Positions 34,310 to 44,703 of a DNA stretch of 64,000 nt are shown one piece after another (the stretch's first letter is position 1; each line of letters starts with the position of its first letter). The notes under the pieces were generated by a model. That model saw only the letters and a program-made list of their open reading frames with translations, was not told the DNA's origin and made no database searches. A program made the position numbers and the translations under genes. This DNA is from Biscogniauxia marginata (lineage: Eukaryota; Ascomycota; Sordariomycetes; Xylariales; Xylariaceae): NCBI GenBank assembly GCA_022695795.1, contig MU404086.1, positions 124,001-188,000 of the forward strand, given 5' to 3'.

Positions 34310-35860
34310 ATGAGGCTTTCAAGAGCTCTCGCCAGAGCCAGACACGGCGTGCCCGTCATCCACGCACCGAATCGACAGACTCCGTTGCTCGCCCGAGCAG
34401 CATCATCATCATCAGCATCAGCATCAGCATCGTCATCATTACCGCCAGCACTCACCAGTAGTAGTAGTAGCTTCCCGGTAGCAAGCTCTCAGCCACACAA
34501 GTCCCTTCCGTCCAGTCGCAACACCACCAACATCCGAACTCTCCCCGTACGAACCACTCGCAGGCATTATGCATCCTCGTCCCCGTCCTCAACCGCCCCG
34601 CTCAAGAAGACCCCCCTATACGACCTCCACCTCGCCCACGGCGCCAAGATGGTGCCCTTCGGCGGCTATGAGATGCCGGTGCAGTACGCGGGGCTTGGCG
34701 TGAGCGCGTCTCACCACTTCACGCGCAGCCACGCCTCGCTTTTCGACGTCGGCCACATGGTGCAGCACAAGTTCGCCGGGCCCGGCGCCGCCGCCTTCCT
34801 GCAGCGCGTCACCCCGGGCTCGATCGCCGCCCTGCCGCCGCACCAGAGCACCCTCAGCGCCCTGCTGTGGCCCGACACGGGCGGCATCGTCGACGACACC
34901 ATCGTCACGCGCCTGCCCTCCGGCTCCGAAGGCGAGGACCTCTTCTACGTTGTCACCAACGCCGCCTGCCGCGACAAGGACCTCGCCTACCTCGCCGACC
35001 AGCTGGCCGCGTGGGACGGCGCCGAGGTCCGCCACGAGGTGCTCGAGGGGCACGGGCTCGTCGCCCTGCAGGGCCCGCTGGCCGCGGAGATCCTCTCTGC
35101 CATCCTGGCCGACCCCGCCAATGCGAACCTGCCCAAGCTATACTTCGGGCAGAGCCGGTTCATGCGGGTCAAAGTTGGTCCTGGCGCGCGGGAGCTGCCG
35201 ACCCTCGTGCTCGTCAGCCGCGGGGGCTACACGGGCGAGGACGGCTTCGAGATCTCGATCCCGCCCGACATCGACGATAAAAACAACAACACCACGGTCG
35301 CCGTGACGGAGGCGCTCCTCACGGCCGCGGGCCCGGAGAAGCTGCAGCTCGCCGGCCTCGGCGCGCGCGACAGCCTGCGCCTCGAGGCGGGCATGTGCCT
35401 GTACGGGCACGACCTCGACGACAGCACCACCCCCGTCGAAGGCTCCCTCAGCTGGATCGTGGGCAAGGACCGGCGCGACGCCACGTCCCTCGCCGACGGC
35501 GCCTTCCACGGCGCCCCCGTCATATTGTCGCAGCTGAAGCCCAGGGCTAGCGGCGTTCACGCCACCCGCCGCCGCGTCGGGCTCGTGGTTGAGGGCGCGC
35601 CCGCGCGCGAGGGCGCCGAGATACAGGTCCAAGAAGACGGTGGCCAGAGCCGGCCCGTCGGCGTCGTGACGAGCGGGTGCCCGAGCCCCACGCTCGGCAA
35701 GAACATCGCCATGGGCTACGTCGAGCACGGGCCCCACAAGGCGGGCACGGAGCTCCAAGTCGTGGTCCGCGGGCGCCCGCAGAAGGCGGTCGTTACGAAG
35801 ATGCCGTTTGTGGAGTCTAAATACTATAAGCCTGGAAGCAATAAGGGCGGTGCTTCGTAA
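34310..35860 (+). CDS. gcv1: aminomethyltransferase, T protein of the glycine cleavage system, mitochondrial
   Basis: Intronless, 516 aa. Residues 1-95 form a long Arg/Ser/Ala-rich presequence containing a serine tract encoded by TCA/GCA and AGT triplet repeats. The enzyme starts at TPLYDLHLAHGAKMVPFGGY (about 104) and shows FDVGHM, GGIVDDTIV, the family-typical GYTGEDGFEI with its catalytic-region Asp, LEAGMCLYGHDL, and the C-terminal barrel with GVVTSGCPSPTLGKNIAMGY. It transfers the aminomethyl carbon from H protein to tetrahydrofolate in the matrix. GC content of the body is far above neighbouring genes, with almost exclusive G/C third positions. The presequence is longer than usual because of the repeats. 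The next gene lies convergent to it. Confidence 0.95.
   Translation: MRLSRALARARHGVPVIHAPNRQTPLLARAASSSSASASASSSLPPALTSSSSSFPVASSQPHKSLPSSRNTTNIRTLPVRTTRRHYASSSPSSTAPLKKTPLYDLHLAHGAKMVPFGGYEMPVQYAGLGVSASHHFTRSHASLFDVGHMVQHKFAGPGAAAFLQRVTPGSIAALPPHQSTLSALLWPDTGGIVDDTIVTRLPSGSEGEDLFYVVTNAACRDKDLAYLADQLAAWDGAEVRHEVLEGHGLVALQGPLAAEILSAILADPANANLPKLYFGQSRFMRVKVGPGARELPTLVLVSRGGYTGEDGFEISIPPDIDDKNNNTTVAVTEALLTAAGPEKLQLAGLGARDSLRLEAGMCLYGHDLDDSTTPVEGSLSWIVGKDRRDATSLADGAFHGAPVILSQLKPRASGVHATRRRVGLVVEGAPAREGAEIQVQEDGGQSRPVGVVTSGCPSPTLGKNIAMGYVEHGPHKAGTELQVVVRGRPQKAVVTKMPFVESKYYKPGSNKGGAS
34396..34471 (+). repeat. in-frame TCA/GCA and AGT triplet repeats in the GCV1 presequence
   Basis: From 34396 to about 34440 the codons alternate GCA/TCA in runs, and from 34457 to 34471 they are AGT repeated. 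They encode a Ser/Ala tract inside the predicted mitochondrial targeting sequence. Tracts like this change length easily by slippage without breaking the frame. Confidence 0.85.
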
Positions 35861-36646
35861 AGTGGTTAGGGGTAAAGGGGGGCAGGGAGGAGGTGATCAA
35901 AGGGAAATGTTCTTTTTTCTTTCCATCTTTTGTACAAAATTGTTTCATGGATTCCGTACCGCATTACAAGCACAACCCCCCCCTCCTCTTGAACAACAAC
36001 AATTTGCTTCCAGCTACCGCAGAAACGAAGTTAAGTACGCTCGGTACCTTCTTTGAAATGCTTATTGGATGGGTATTGAATGTAAAGAAGAGAGGAAAAG
36101 AAAAAAAGGAACTGCGGATAGAGAGGATATACATGTTCGACGGATAAATTTCAACATTGGGAAGGGGTTTTATATATTTATTCCATGCGGTGGCGTCGAG
36201 GGAAACGAAGGAGGCGCTCTCCCTGATGTACGTACCTAGGGGTACTTAGTAGGTAAGGTGTAAAGGGAGGTCGGGTTCGATAGATAGATTATCTTCAACG
36301 AAGATCTACGAATATGTGGATGGGTGGCGGGATATGTCAAGTTTCAGTTCAAGAGCCCTTCGTCTTGAGTTGTACATCTAGCAAGGAGGTAAATACAAGT
36401 AAATCCGAGATAAAAAGTAGAGCACGCCCCACGATATAAATGGGCACTGCGATCATCGATGGGCTAAACACATCACGTGAAGCTATACACATTAGCCCGA
36501 GACATGTGCTGAAATATGGTGATCTTTCTTTTGTATCTACCTATTCCTGCCTGATGCTACAGAAAATAGTGCTTTCTCATGTAGTAGTCTACCACCATTT
36601 CCATGTTGTTTTTCACTTCCCCTCCATCCGCCTTTTCCCCTAACCT
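35861..36646. other. convergent intergenic region, nothing recognised
   Basis: About 790 bases between the GCV1 stop and the stop of the luciferase-like gene. Only short overlapping frames and a few GTACCTAG words near 36230 are seen. Confidence 0.5.
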
Positions 36647-37549
36647 CTACTCCCCCTCCCCTATCAGGTCTATCCGCGACTCCTTCGCCGTGACCCAGTA
36701 CTCGGCGGCCTCGATAATCTGGCAAACGACCTTCAGCTCGTCGAGTGTGCGCGGGGCGTATACCATAGTGAACTGGCGCGGAACGGGCATCTTGAAGGGC
36801 ACCGCCGCACTGGTGAGCGGGTGGCGCTGGCCCCAGCCCTTCTCGAGCACCTCGCGTGCGTCGTCCGGGTGCAGGTTCATGTGCAGCGAGTGGTCCGAGT
36901 TGTGGACGTGGCAGATCTCGCCCTGGCACGTGTTGTTGAGAGGGTAGCGGGCGAACAGGCCCATGCCGTGCTTCTCGAAACACGAAGTTCCGACGCCGAT
37001 GTCCGCCTCGCGCGCCCGTGCGTGGCCCTCTAGCATTCGCCGTAGCGCCAAGTAGCACTCCCGCGACCCGAACTGGTTGACCTGGCGCTGCGGCGCAATG
37101 CCGACGACCTGGGGGCGTGGGCCGCAGCGGTAGGGCAGCGGTTTCTTGCGTAGGACTCCAGCAGGTGGCTGGACGTCCGGCCCCGCAGGTAGCGGCTCGA
37201 AGGGGTCCCGGAGCGCCCAGAGCTTGAGCCAATTGATGCGGAGATAGCCTGGGAAGGTCGCCGGCGTGCCGCCGGGTCCGAGCTTCAGGTAGTTGTGGTA
37301 GTCATTGTGGATGAACAAGACGGCCGCCGCCGAGCCGACGAGCAGAGCGACGGTGCGAGGCTCGAAGAGATGCAAGCTTAGGATCAGGGCGAGCGAGAGA
37401 GTGAAGATGGCGGGCCCATCTAGCGTTATCGACAAAGGATCTTGCCTGATAGTGACGGTGATGGATAGCGGGTCGCCAATCCGGTTGAAGCAGGTTTGGT
37501 CCTCAACGCCTAAGGACGGCGTTGCCGGGCTAGCTTCCGTTAGGGACAT
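36647..37549 (-). CDS. luciferase-like domain (DUF5519-type) membrane-anchored protein
   Basis: Intronless, 300 aa from the ATG at 37549-37547. Residues about 47-82 are hydrophobic (AIFTLSLALILSLHLF and VALLVGSAAAVLFI), one or two membrane passes near the N-terminus. A middle Pro-rich segment (APQRQVNQFG) precedes the C-terminal domain with ICHVHNSDHSLHMNLHPDDA, EKGWGQRHPL and QFTMVYAPRTLDELKVV. That block is the signature of the fungal luciferase-like domain, named from sequence similarity; light emission is not implied and no reaction is established. His, Asp and Trp in HNSDHSLHMNLHP are striking and could form an active site (inference). GC-rich codon use resembles GCV1 next to it. Confidence 0.8.
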   Translation of the reverse strand: MSLTEASPATPSLGVEDQTCFNRIGDPLSITVTIRQDPLSITLDGPAIFTLSLALILSLHLFEPRTVALLVGSAAAVLFIHNDYHNYLKLGPGGTPATFPGYLRINWLKLWALRDPFEPLPAGPDVQPPAGVLRKKPLPYRCGPRPQVVGIAPQRQVNQFGSRECYLALRRMLEGHARAREADIGVGTSCFEKHGMGLFARYPLNNTCQGEICHVHNSDHSLHMNLHPDDAREVLEKGWGQRHPLTSAAVPFKMPVPRQFTMVYAPRTLDELKVVCQIIEAAEYWVTAKESRIDLIGEGE

Positions 37550-39459
37550 GGACGAGACTCAGCCTGTGCAGAACAACGGCGAAGGGCAAGACACAGGTGC
37601 TAGCACCTTGGAATGTGACGGGAAGTGGATGCCAGTTCTTGTATAGGTGGTGTATGCGTAGAGATATTGGTGAAGATATAGAGAGGAAGCAAACCTTGAG
37701 CGTACTATTTGCAATGCCTACGGGCGTAACGGAAGAGAAAGCAGTAGGAACAAGTGGGAGCCAGGACGTGCTTTTATAGATACCCGAGGGAAGGAGGATA
37801 CCCTCCTAGAGGCTAATAAGATTGTCCCGTCACAGTGCTTGCTGTGTCATGTGAAGTGACGAGTCCTACGATACGATTGGATAGAACATGTCCGTCTACA
37901 TGTAGCTGGCAGCAGGTCCAGACTGCTCTAGTTGAATCAAAACCCGGGGAAATGGGTCAGGGGACAGAATCGGTACCGGTATAGATAGGTGCAAGGTCAA
38001 GCAAATGGCGGTGATGTCCCCAAGCGTCACGATATAAGAAGGTCCGCATTCTATTGCTTTCTTACGAGGCCCATCTCGATGCCTTCTGCAGGTGGCGAAG
38101 GTGGGACTCATCAGAATATTGGTCTGCTTGACGAAAGAGTGATGCCATGCCAAACCCTTTACTGACCAAATTCCAGGGTGTAAGTTAGCCAGGACTACAT
38201 AAATTCAGCAAAGACCCGCGAGCAAAGGTCTGGCTTTCAACGTCTGCTTCGTTTGGCTTGCTCTGCGGGAACGGACAACAACAGAGAGCCAAGTCGGGAA
38301 GAGGTATGCGTTTCTGCGAGAACACATATACCGGCGAGTCGTGGTCATTTAATCCAATAGGGAGGAATGCCGGAGGGACAGCAGAGGTTCCCGTGTTGAG
38401 CTGTCGATTGGGTCTACGGTGCTGGTAGTAGTCAGGAGATGGTGTTGGGAAACCAATGGGAAGCCTACATCTGGCAGAGACTGGAAAGCTGCTTCAATGT
38501 GTGCAATTCGGGGAGAGGAAGTAGGTAGGTAGTTTCTTGTGCACCTGTATGAGGTAATGTAAGGCTAAGCACAGCCGGTGACGGCGAGATGATAATCGTC
38601 GATACGGTTTAGAGAGAAAACAATCCGAGACTTTTTGTTTTTAGTCAAAAATTACCAACGAGCTCGCCCTGTCGTACAAATACATAATATATATCCATAT
38701 GCGAGGGGGATAAGTACCAATTGGAACAGTTTGATTTACCAATCTTTTAATTGCATAGGTAGGCAGCGATCGTTCCAATGGGCCTTTCCAATATTGAAGT
38801 TTAAATAGTTGAATCTACTTAAACCGAATAGATAGATAGAATGTACTGGGAGATACACCAAGAAGGACCGAACGCTAATAATTTGATAGGTACCTAGTAA
38901 TTTTTAAGATGGACTTGTTTTGTCTTGATAATTGGAATCAAGATATGCAGGTGCGCTCAGGGGCTGCATGTGGTGTGTAGTAAGTACCTTTGTACCTTGT
39001 CGTTGTGGCTGTGTTCTGGTTGCTGCGTCGTCGCCTCGTCGGGTCTGCAAGGGGTGGCCTCGATCGAGTCTAAACAAGCAAAAGCAGGGAACACAAGACT
39101 TAGCTCGATGTCTCCAGCTGTTATCGATTGCCAGTTCGAGGTTGAATGCTACAACTTCTGTTCCGCTCCTACTTTACGTGACTTTTCTTCTACACACATC
39201 ACACAGACCTGTCGAGTCGATCATCAGCTCTATACCCATGATTGATCCATTGCGCCCCTTTAAGAATAAAGTAGTGGGGGGCTTCAAACCGTCGTACTTC
39301 AACCAGGTCAAATTACAACGCGCCGCCTAGAACAACTCAGTTACCAGAGAAGCACTTGTCGACAGACGAGACGCAGAACTGGCTCGCATTCTCCCAAACA
39401 TAGTTTTCCTTAGTCGTTAGCATCTCGACCCTTTACCTCTCGCAGCGCATTCCGTGGTT
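37550..39459. other. 1.9 kb intergenic region, nothing recognised
   Basis: This is the shared upstream region of two divergent genes. Frames at 37896-38153 (minus) and 38925-39330 (plus) start poorly and overlap without coding signs. The last 120 bases before 39460 look like a normal leader. Confidence 0.5.
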
Positions 39460-42021
39460 ATGGGCATCCTCTCCTGGGACGGCGCGCGTTCCCGCGAGAG
39501 TCGCCACAAGTTACCCATGTACGAAAACCTAACCACCCCTGGCAAGGAACGAGACTCCAACGACTCTTACGACGACTCCTCCGACTATGACGATTATTCT
39601 ACCACTTCCTCTCCGTCCAACAACGCCCGTGCTACCTCAAACTCCCTCGCAACACCCATCATGACGAGGAAACGGAACTTTGCAGTTCCGACGAGGCCAG
39701 GCCGCCCCTTTTTCTACCGTCTTCCGAACAAGGTCGTTCGATATCTCTGCTTCGGCTTGATATCCTTCATGTTTCTGTTGATTTTCTCTCTTATCCGAGC
39801 AAGCCAGAATGAGAATAGGGCTATTGCCGAAGGGAAAATCGATCGGCCGCCGTCTGCCCCTCCCATATGGGAATCCTATCCATTCCTGACGAGGTATTAC
39901 GGTGGCATTAGGAACCTGGTGCCCTTCTCTGAGAATACCCCCGAGTATCCGCGTGCAGAAGACGAACTTCCTTTGGATAAGTTGGGCTTCGTCACCAACG
40001 GCAACCAGCACCCTGACGTCGAAGACCGAAGCTTGCCTAGCAGCAAGGCGTTCCCTAACTACTCCCAGAGTGTTTTCCAGAACTCGCCCGAACAAATCCA
40101 GGAATGCTATATCGACAAGGGGAACAAAGTCCGTGTACCTCCTATTCACTATTATGACGGACGTCCAAACGGCTTCCCCGAAGCTGTGCTGGGCTCTTAC
40201 GAGTTAATAGGGCTCCCTGAGGATATCTGCTTCGAACGTTATGGCAGGTATGGACCCTATGGTTTCGGGTACTCCGCCAAAAATGGCGGGCTTGGTATTG
40301 GGCAGCATGGAGAGAAAGAAGGCTTTGAGTCAACGTGGGACAAGGTACCTCAGGTTGACTGGCGAACAATTGATTGGGCAGACACTCAAAGGAGGTGTTA
40401 TCAAGCCAACGCTGCTCGTTACAAGCCCTTGCCTGACAGGCAACCAGTGCCTCATGGGTTCTTCATCGATGAAACTGATGCCGCCGCAAGCCTCAACACA
40501 CGCGATATATTACTAGATAGATCCCTTGAACCTTCAGACTCACCGGATACGGACCCTACTCAGGCAAAGAATGCAGTGCCGCCTCCTAAAGAAAAGGTCC
40601 CTGGAAGTGTTTTACCTAGGACTGCGCTGGTTATACGCTGCTGGGACGAGTATTTATGGAGGCCAGAGGACGTGATGAACGTTCGTTCCCTCATCACGGA
40701 ACTAGCCCTAGCTTCTGGCGGGCGTTATGATGTGCATCTACTTGTTCAAGTAAAGAATGATGCTGCCCATCCTATCTGGGCCGATTCAGATGTTTACAAG
40801 CGACGGATTGAGGAGTCTATACCAGCAGAATTCCGGAGTCTCGTCACATTGTGGACCGAGACGCAGATGCTATCACTCTATCAGGGCATTTTTGACCTCT
40901 TCACCCGCGGGCCAGACTTGCCGGTTCACGGTGTCTACCGTGGACTGCAGATGGCCATGCAGCATTTCGCCTACCAGCACCCAGAGTATGACTACTTTTG
41001 GCAATGGGAGATGGATATTCGTTATACTGGCCACTACTATGACTTCTTTACTAAAGTCGAGAAGTGGGCCAAGGAGCAACCGAGAAAGGGCCTTTGGGAA
41101 CGAAACGCTCGCTTCTACCTCCCATCTGTACATGGCACATGGGAAGATTTCAAACAGATGGCACGAGTACAGGCTGAAATGGGTACCAAGGGTGCAGACA
41201 ATCTCTGGGATGGCGTTCCAAATGCTGGCAAGAAAGCCGCATCCACCGGCGGAGACAAGATCATTTGGGGTCCTGAGAGGCCCAAAGATCCTAATGATTG
41301 GTTTGAGCCAGACAACGATCCTGTGCCGGCAACTACATATGAGAAGGATAAGTATGTGTGGGGAGTCGGCGAGGAGGCTGATTACATCACCTTCAACCCC
41401 ATGTTCGATCCCGAGGGGACAACCTGGGGTCTAGCAGACGACATCACTGGCTACAATACGTCAGAGGGGAGCCCACCTCGGCGGGCCCAGATCATCACAG
41501 CCTCACGTATGTCGCGACGCCTCTTGATGACTATGCACCGAGAGACTGCATTCATGAAACATCACGCTTTCCCCGAAATGTGGCCGGGAACTGTCGCGCT
41601 GCAACATGGTTATAAGGGCGTGTTCACACCACACCCATTATATGTCGACCGTGAATGGCCCACCGAAGTATTCGCGCAGACTCTCAACAACGGCAAGAAT
41701 GGTGCTAGTGGTGGCTCCCGGACCTCAGTGTTCGGACAGCGCGAACACAATCTTGTCGGGCTGACCTGGTTTTACAGCTCAGGTTTTGCTCCTAATATGT
41801 ACCGAAGGTGGCTCGGCCTCAAAGTGAACAACGATGGGGGTGAGGAGTTCGAGCTCGTCGAGGATACGAGCAAGAACGGCACGACCGTCGTGGAGATGCG
41901 CGGCGGCGAGGGCCGTATGTGCCTACCGCCGATGTTGCTCCACCCAGTGAAGGAGGTTGAGCTCCCGGTCGAGGATGTCGAGGAGACAGTCGAGGTTCCC
42001 GAGTCTGATCCCGGCGCTTGA
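39460..42021 (+). CDS. DUF3405-family protein, type II membrane anchored
   Basis: Intronless, 853 aa. The ATG at 39460 is preferred to an in-frame GTG six bases upstream. Residues 1-80 are cytosolic, with a Ser/Asp/Tyr-rich stretch (DSYDDSSDYDDYSTTSS). One membrane helix at about 92-113 (YLCFGLISFMFLLIFSLI) is followed by a large non-cytosolic part. The region with LVIRCWDEYLWRPEDVMNVR, HLLVQVKN, HFAYQHPEYDYFWQWEMDIR and YTGHYYDFFTK is characteristic of DUF3405. Fold and spacing resemble glycosyltransferases (the DYFWQWEMD block resembles a DxD-bearing loop), so a Golgi sugar-transfer role is a fair guess, not a demonstrated one. The C-terminus is acidic (EVELPVEDVEETVEVPESD). Confidence 0.85.
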   Translation: MGILSWDGARSRESRHKLPMYENLTTPGKERDSNDSYDDSSDYDDYSTTSSPSNNARATSNSLATPIMTRKRNFAVPTRPGRPFFYRLPNKVVRYLCFGLISFMFLLIFSLIRASQNENRAIAEGKIDRPPSAPPIWESYPFLTRYYGGIRNLVPFSENTPEYPRAEDELPLDKLGFVTNGNQHPDVEDRSLPSSKAFPNYSQSVFQNSPEQIQECYIDKGNKVRVPPIHYYDGRPNGFPEAVLGSYELIGLPEDICFERYGRYGPYGFGYSAKNGGLGIGQHGEKEGFESTWDKVPQVDWRTIDWADTQRRCYQANAARYKPLPDRQPVPHGFFIDETDAAASLNTRDILLDRSLEPSDSPDTDPTQAKNAVPPPKEKVPGSVLPRTALVIRCWDEYLWRPEDVMNVRSLITELALASGGRYDVHLLVQVKNDAAHPIWADSDVYKRRIEESIPAEFRSLVTLWTETQMLSLYQGIFDLFTRGPDLPVHGVYRGLQMAMQHFAYQHPEYDYFWQWEMDIRYTGHYYDFFTKVEKWAKEQPRKGLWERNARFYLPSVHGTWEDFKQMARVQAEMGTKGADNLWDGVPNAGKKAASTGGDKIIWGPERPKDPNDWFEPDNDPVPATTYEKDKYVWGVGEEADYITFNPMFDPEGTTWGLADDITGYNTSEGSPPRRAQIITASRMSRRLLMTMHRETAFMKHHAFPEMWPGTVALQHGYKGVFTPHPLYVDREWPTEVFAQTLNNGKNGASGGSRTSVFGQREHNLVGLTWFYSSGFAPNMYRRWLGLKVNNDGGEEFELVEDTSKNGTTVVEMRGGEGRMCLPPMLLHPVKEVELPVEDVEETVEVPESDPGA

Positions 42022-43440
42022 GGACAGGGAGAGTTCCTACCCTCGATTTGATGATTGAAATGGATGACGAAACCTAGAAGATGTATAATTCTAGCTCTAT
42101 TAAGGCGCGTAATGGAGGGTTTTCTGTTGCTCTCTAGGTATATACATGTGGATACCGTCAAGTGCGCGAGGCGTTTTTGGGTTGGGTGTTTGGTAAATCT
42201 CTTCTTGTATGTATGTAAAGGGCGTGCGGCTTTAATCCACGGTGGATGGGACGAAAGAAGGAAAAGAAAAGAGCCCGAAGGGTGAGGTGCAACATATCTA
42301 TCTACATGGCGGGTTAAAGGAACGGAATAAACGGAGAACGATGAACTGGGCTCTCCTCTTTTTTAACCCCGGGGAAAAGGCCGGGCGGGCTGTAATGAGA
42401 ATATGGTTGGACGGGTGTATTAATCTGAACCCTCCCTTTTTGACGTCTTGCTATTGCTGCTTGGTATATATTTACTCTTCGTTTTTCGGTGACAACTTGT
42501 GTCACGACACCTAGAAGCACGATGAACCGACGATCCTGCTGAAGCATGCATATATATAAAATGTGATATTTAAGTTAATGAAATTCTTTGATGACTTGTA
42601 GAACTGATAGTTATGTACTCAATTTCAGTTGAGTACCTACCTAGGTAGATAATAACCAATGATAAGACACTCTTACTATATTATTATATATAAGCGGTTT
42701 AGGTTTACTATAAACTAAGTGCTACTTATAATGAAGGAACCCTTGATTGTCTATTTTATATAGCATTGCAACTATTAAATAATACTCTTTCTTTAGTAAA
42801 ATAAGGGCACATAACTAAATATATTAGTGTGAAGAAACCTATCCAGTGATATTTGACAAAGCACATACAAGTTATAGTAAAACGCACACGAAAATATTTT
42901 TTCGGTCATGTAATAGCAAGTTTCATTTTTCGTGGCGAGCTGTTCCTATCTGCCATAAAAGCGCAGATTGCCTTTTCTCCCTCTCCCCTTTTTCTTTCTC
43001 CCCTGAAGGGCGACGGGGGTTTCTTAATTATCATCAGTACCTAGATAGGCCAATAAAAGTGTATCAGCCGATAGATACCTAAATCTACCTACCTACAAAC
43101 CTGGGGAGGCACTTTCTCGTTAGACTCACTTGATCCAGAGTCCTATTTTCTTCATTTTTTTTTCTCTCTTTCTCTGCTTTGCACATAGGGTATATAATAC
43201 ATTAAATAGCGCACAAGGCTGGTGAGCATGTGTTAGGAAAGGGAAAGGGGGGGTTGGGGAGGAGATGAACACCTCGTCTCCTTTCTTTCTCGTTTCCGGT
43301 TCCCATTCCCGTGCAGAGCGAAAAAGGAAAAAAATCAAAATCAAAATCAAAATATTACGCACATGGTTCTCATTCCTCTCCTATCCAGCCGTGAAGCCCC
43401 TAGAACTTGCTTGCTTGCTCTGTCAGGTTTTCTTTCTTTT
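42022..43440. other. convergent intergenic region, AT-rich centre
   Basis: About 1.4 kb between the DUF3405 stop and the CUS2 stop. The middle (42540-42850) is strongly AT-rich with TA runs, and ACCTACCTA words occur near 42637 and 43085. No gene is supported. Confidence 0.5.
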
Positions 43441-44703
43441 CTAGTCCGACCCGTCATTACCATTATTATTATCATCATCATTATGATTGTTATCATCGTC
43501 CTGTTGCTGCTGCTTCTTGCCCGACTTGTGGTAGCGCTCCCTGCCCGAGGCGATCGAGGCGCGCACGGTGCGGCCATCGAATGCCCTCCCATCCATGAGG
43601 TCGACGCAGGCCTGGGCGGCCTCGGGGTCGCGGAACTTGACGCTCGCGATGCCGTCCTCCTCGAGGTCGTACAGCACGACGTTGGTGACGGGCCCGAGCT
43701 TGGCGCACTCCTCGCGTATGTCTTCCTTGATATCGAGCAAGGCTGCCGGGTCCTCGTCCAGCTCCTTGAGCGTGAACATGTGCCGCAGCGTCACGACGCG
43801 ATCACGTGGTGCGTTCGTCTCCAGCTGCCCGCCGTATGGGTCGTCGTCGTCCCAGTCTGCTAGTTTTGCATCCAGCTTCTGCGTGCGCTTGATGATCTTC
43901 TGCTTGTCCTGCTCGCGCGTCTTGTCGCGGGGCTTGCTCGCTGTCCCTCCTGTGATGTACGAGTTGCTCCCGTTGCTGCTACTAGCTCCTCCCGCGTCTT
44001 TACTATTGCTATTCTTTCCTTCCCCGTTTTCTGCTCCACCTTCCCGTTCGTAGTGCGTCTTCTTGTAGCTCGAGTCTGCAGCCTGGACGCGCATGCGGCC
44101 GCTCGTAAGGCCGGAGGATGTGAAGCGGAAGTCGGTGTCGTCAAGTAGCATGATGGCCATATCGACGCTCTGCGGTTTGAAGAAGACGACTAGCGCGTCA
44201 CCCTTGAAGTTGCCCTTCTCATCTGTGTATAGCTTGATGCGCGGACGACCACTGTCGATTTCCTCGGCAATGACACCACACTTGCGAGAGAACGTCTCGT
44301 GTACCTCATCCACGGTTACGTCTAGCGGTAGGCCTGTAACATATATAGCAGTGTTCTGGCGTGGCTGCGGGGGCTGTTTCTGCTTCTTTTGCGGTCGCTG
44401 TCTCGGTGCCCCTTCTTCGGGACTATTGCCTTGGTAACCCTTCTTGCGCTTCTTGTTCTGATTGCTACTGCTATCGTCGGAGTCTGCACGACCACCGTAG
44501 GCAGATTGCTGTTGGGCAAGTAGTTCTTCATCGAGCGCCGGAATCCATCGCTTTAGCTGGGCATCCCACTCAAACTCGGTGCCGTCATCGTGAACGGCGA
44601 TGAATTTGTTGTCAAGCTTCGAGTACGAGATGCGCTCGTCGGCATCGAATTCTTGAGGATCGGTCGGGAAGGAAAGACCAGACGCTAGCTCGGACTCCGT
44701 CAT
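43441..44703 (-). CDS. cus2: CUS2/Tat-SF1-like U2 snRNP splicing factor
   Basis: Intronless, 420 aa starting at 44703. The N-terminus has an aromatic/acidic segment (DGTEFEWDAQLKRWIPALDE) as in Tat-SF1. A basic linker leads to RRM1 (about 117-212: TAIYVTGLPLDVTVDEV, GDALVVFFKP). After a low-complexity stretch comes RRM2 (about 298-385: VVTLRHMFTLKEL, GPVTNVVLYDLEEDGIASVK, GRAFDGRTVRASI). GRAF-DGR fits the R-x-F loop of U2AF-homology motifs that bind SF3B1/Hsh155 tryptophan ligands. The tail is a simple Asp/Asn run (DDDNNHNDDDNNNGND) encoded by unstable triplets. In yeast Cus2 helps U2 snRNA adopt its active fold before prespliceosome assembly; the same role is inferred here. Confidence 0.88.
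   Translation of the reverse strand: MTESELASGLSFPTDPQEFDADERISYSKLDNKFIAVHDDGTEFEWDAQLKRWIPALDEELLAQQQSAYGGRADSDDSSSNQNKKRKKGYQGNSPEEGAPRQRPQKKQKQPPQPRQNTAIYVTGLPLDVTVDEVHETFSRKCGVIAEEIDSGRPRIKLYTDEKGNFKGDALVVFFKPQSVDMAIMLLDDTDFRFTSSGLTSGRMRVQAADSSYKKTHYEREGGAENGEGKNSNSKDAGGASSSNGSNSYITGGTASKPRDKTREQDKQKIIKRTQKLDAKLADWDDDDPYGGQLETNAPRDRVVTLRHMFTLKELDEDPAALLDIKEDIREECAKLGPVTNVVLYDLEEDGIASVKFRDPEAAQACVDLMDGRAFDGRTVRASIASGRERYHKSGKKQQQQDDDNNHNDDDNNNGNDGSD

Noticed and set aside
34616..35758. Long antisense and alternative-frame ORFs rich in Arg/Gly/Ala over GCV1
   Set aside because: Produced by the very high third-position GC of the real gene.
36537..37232. 231-codon Arg/Pro-rich ORF overlapping the luciferase-like gene in another frame
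   Set aside because: Shadow frame; the 300-aa frame matches a known domain and this one does not.
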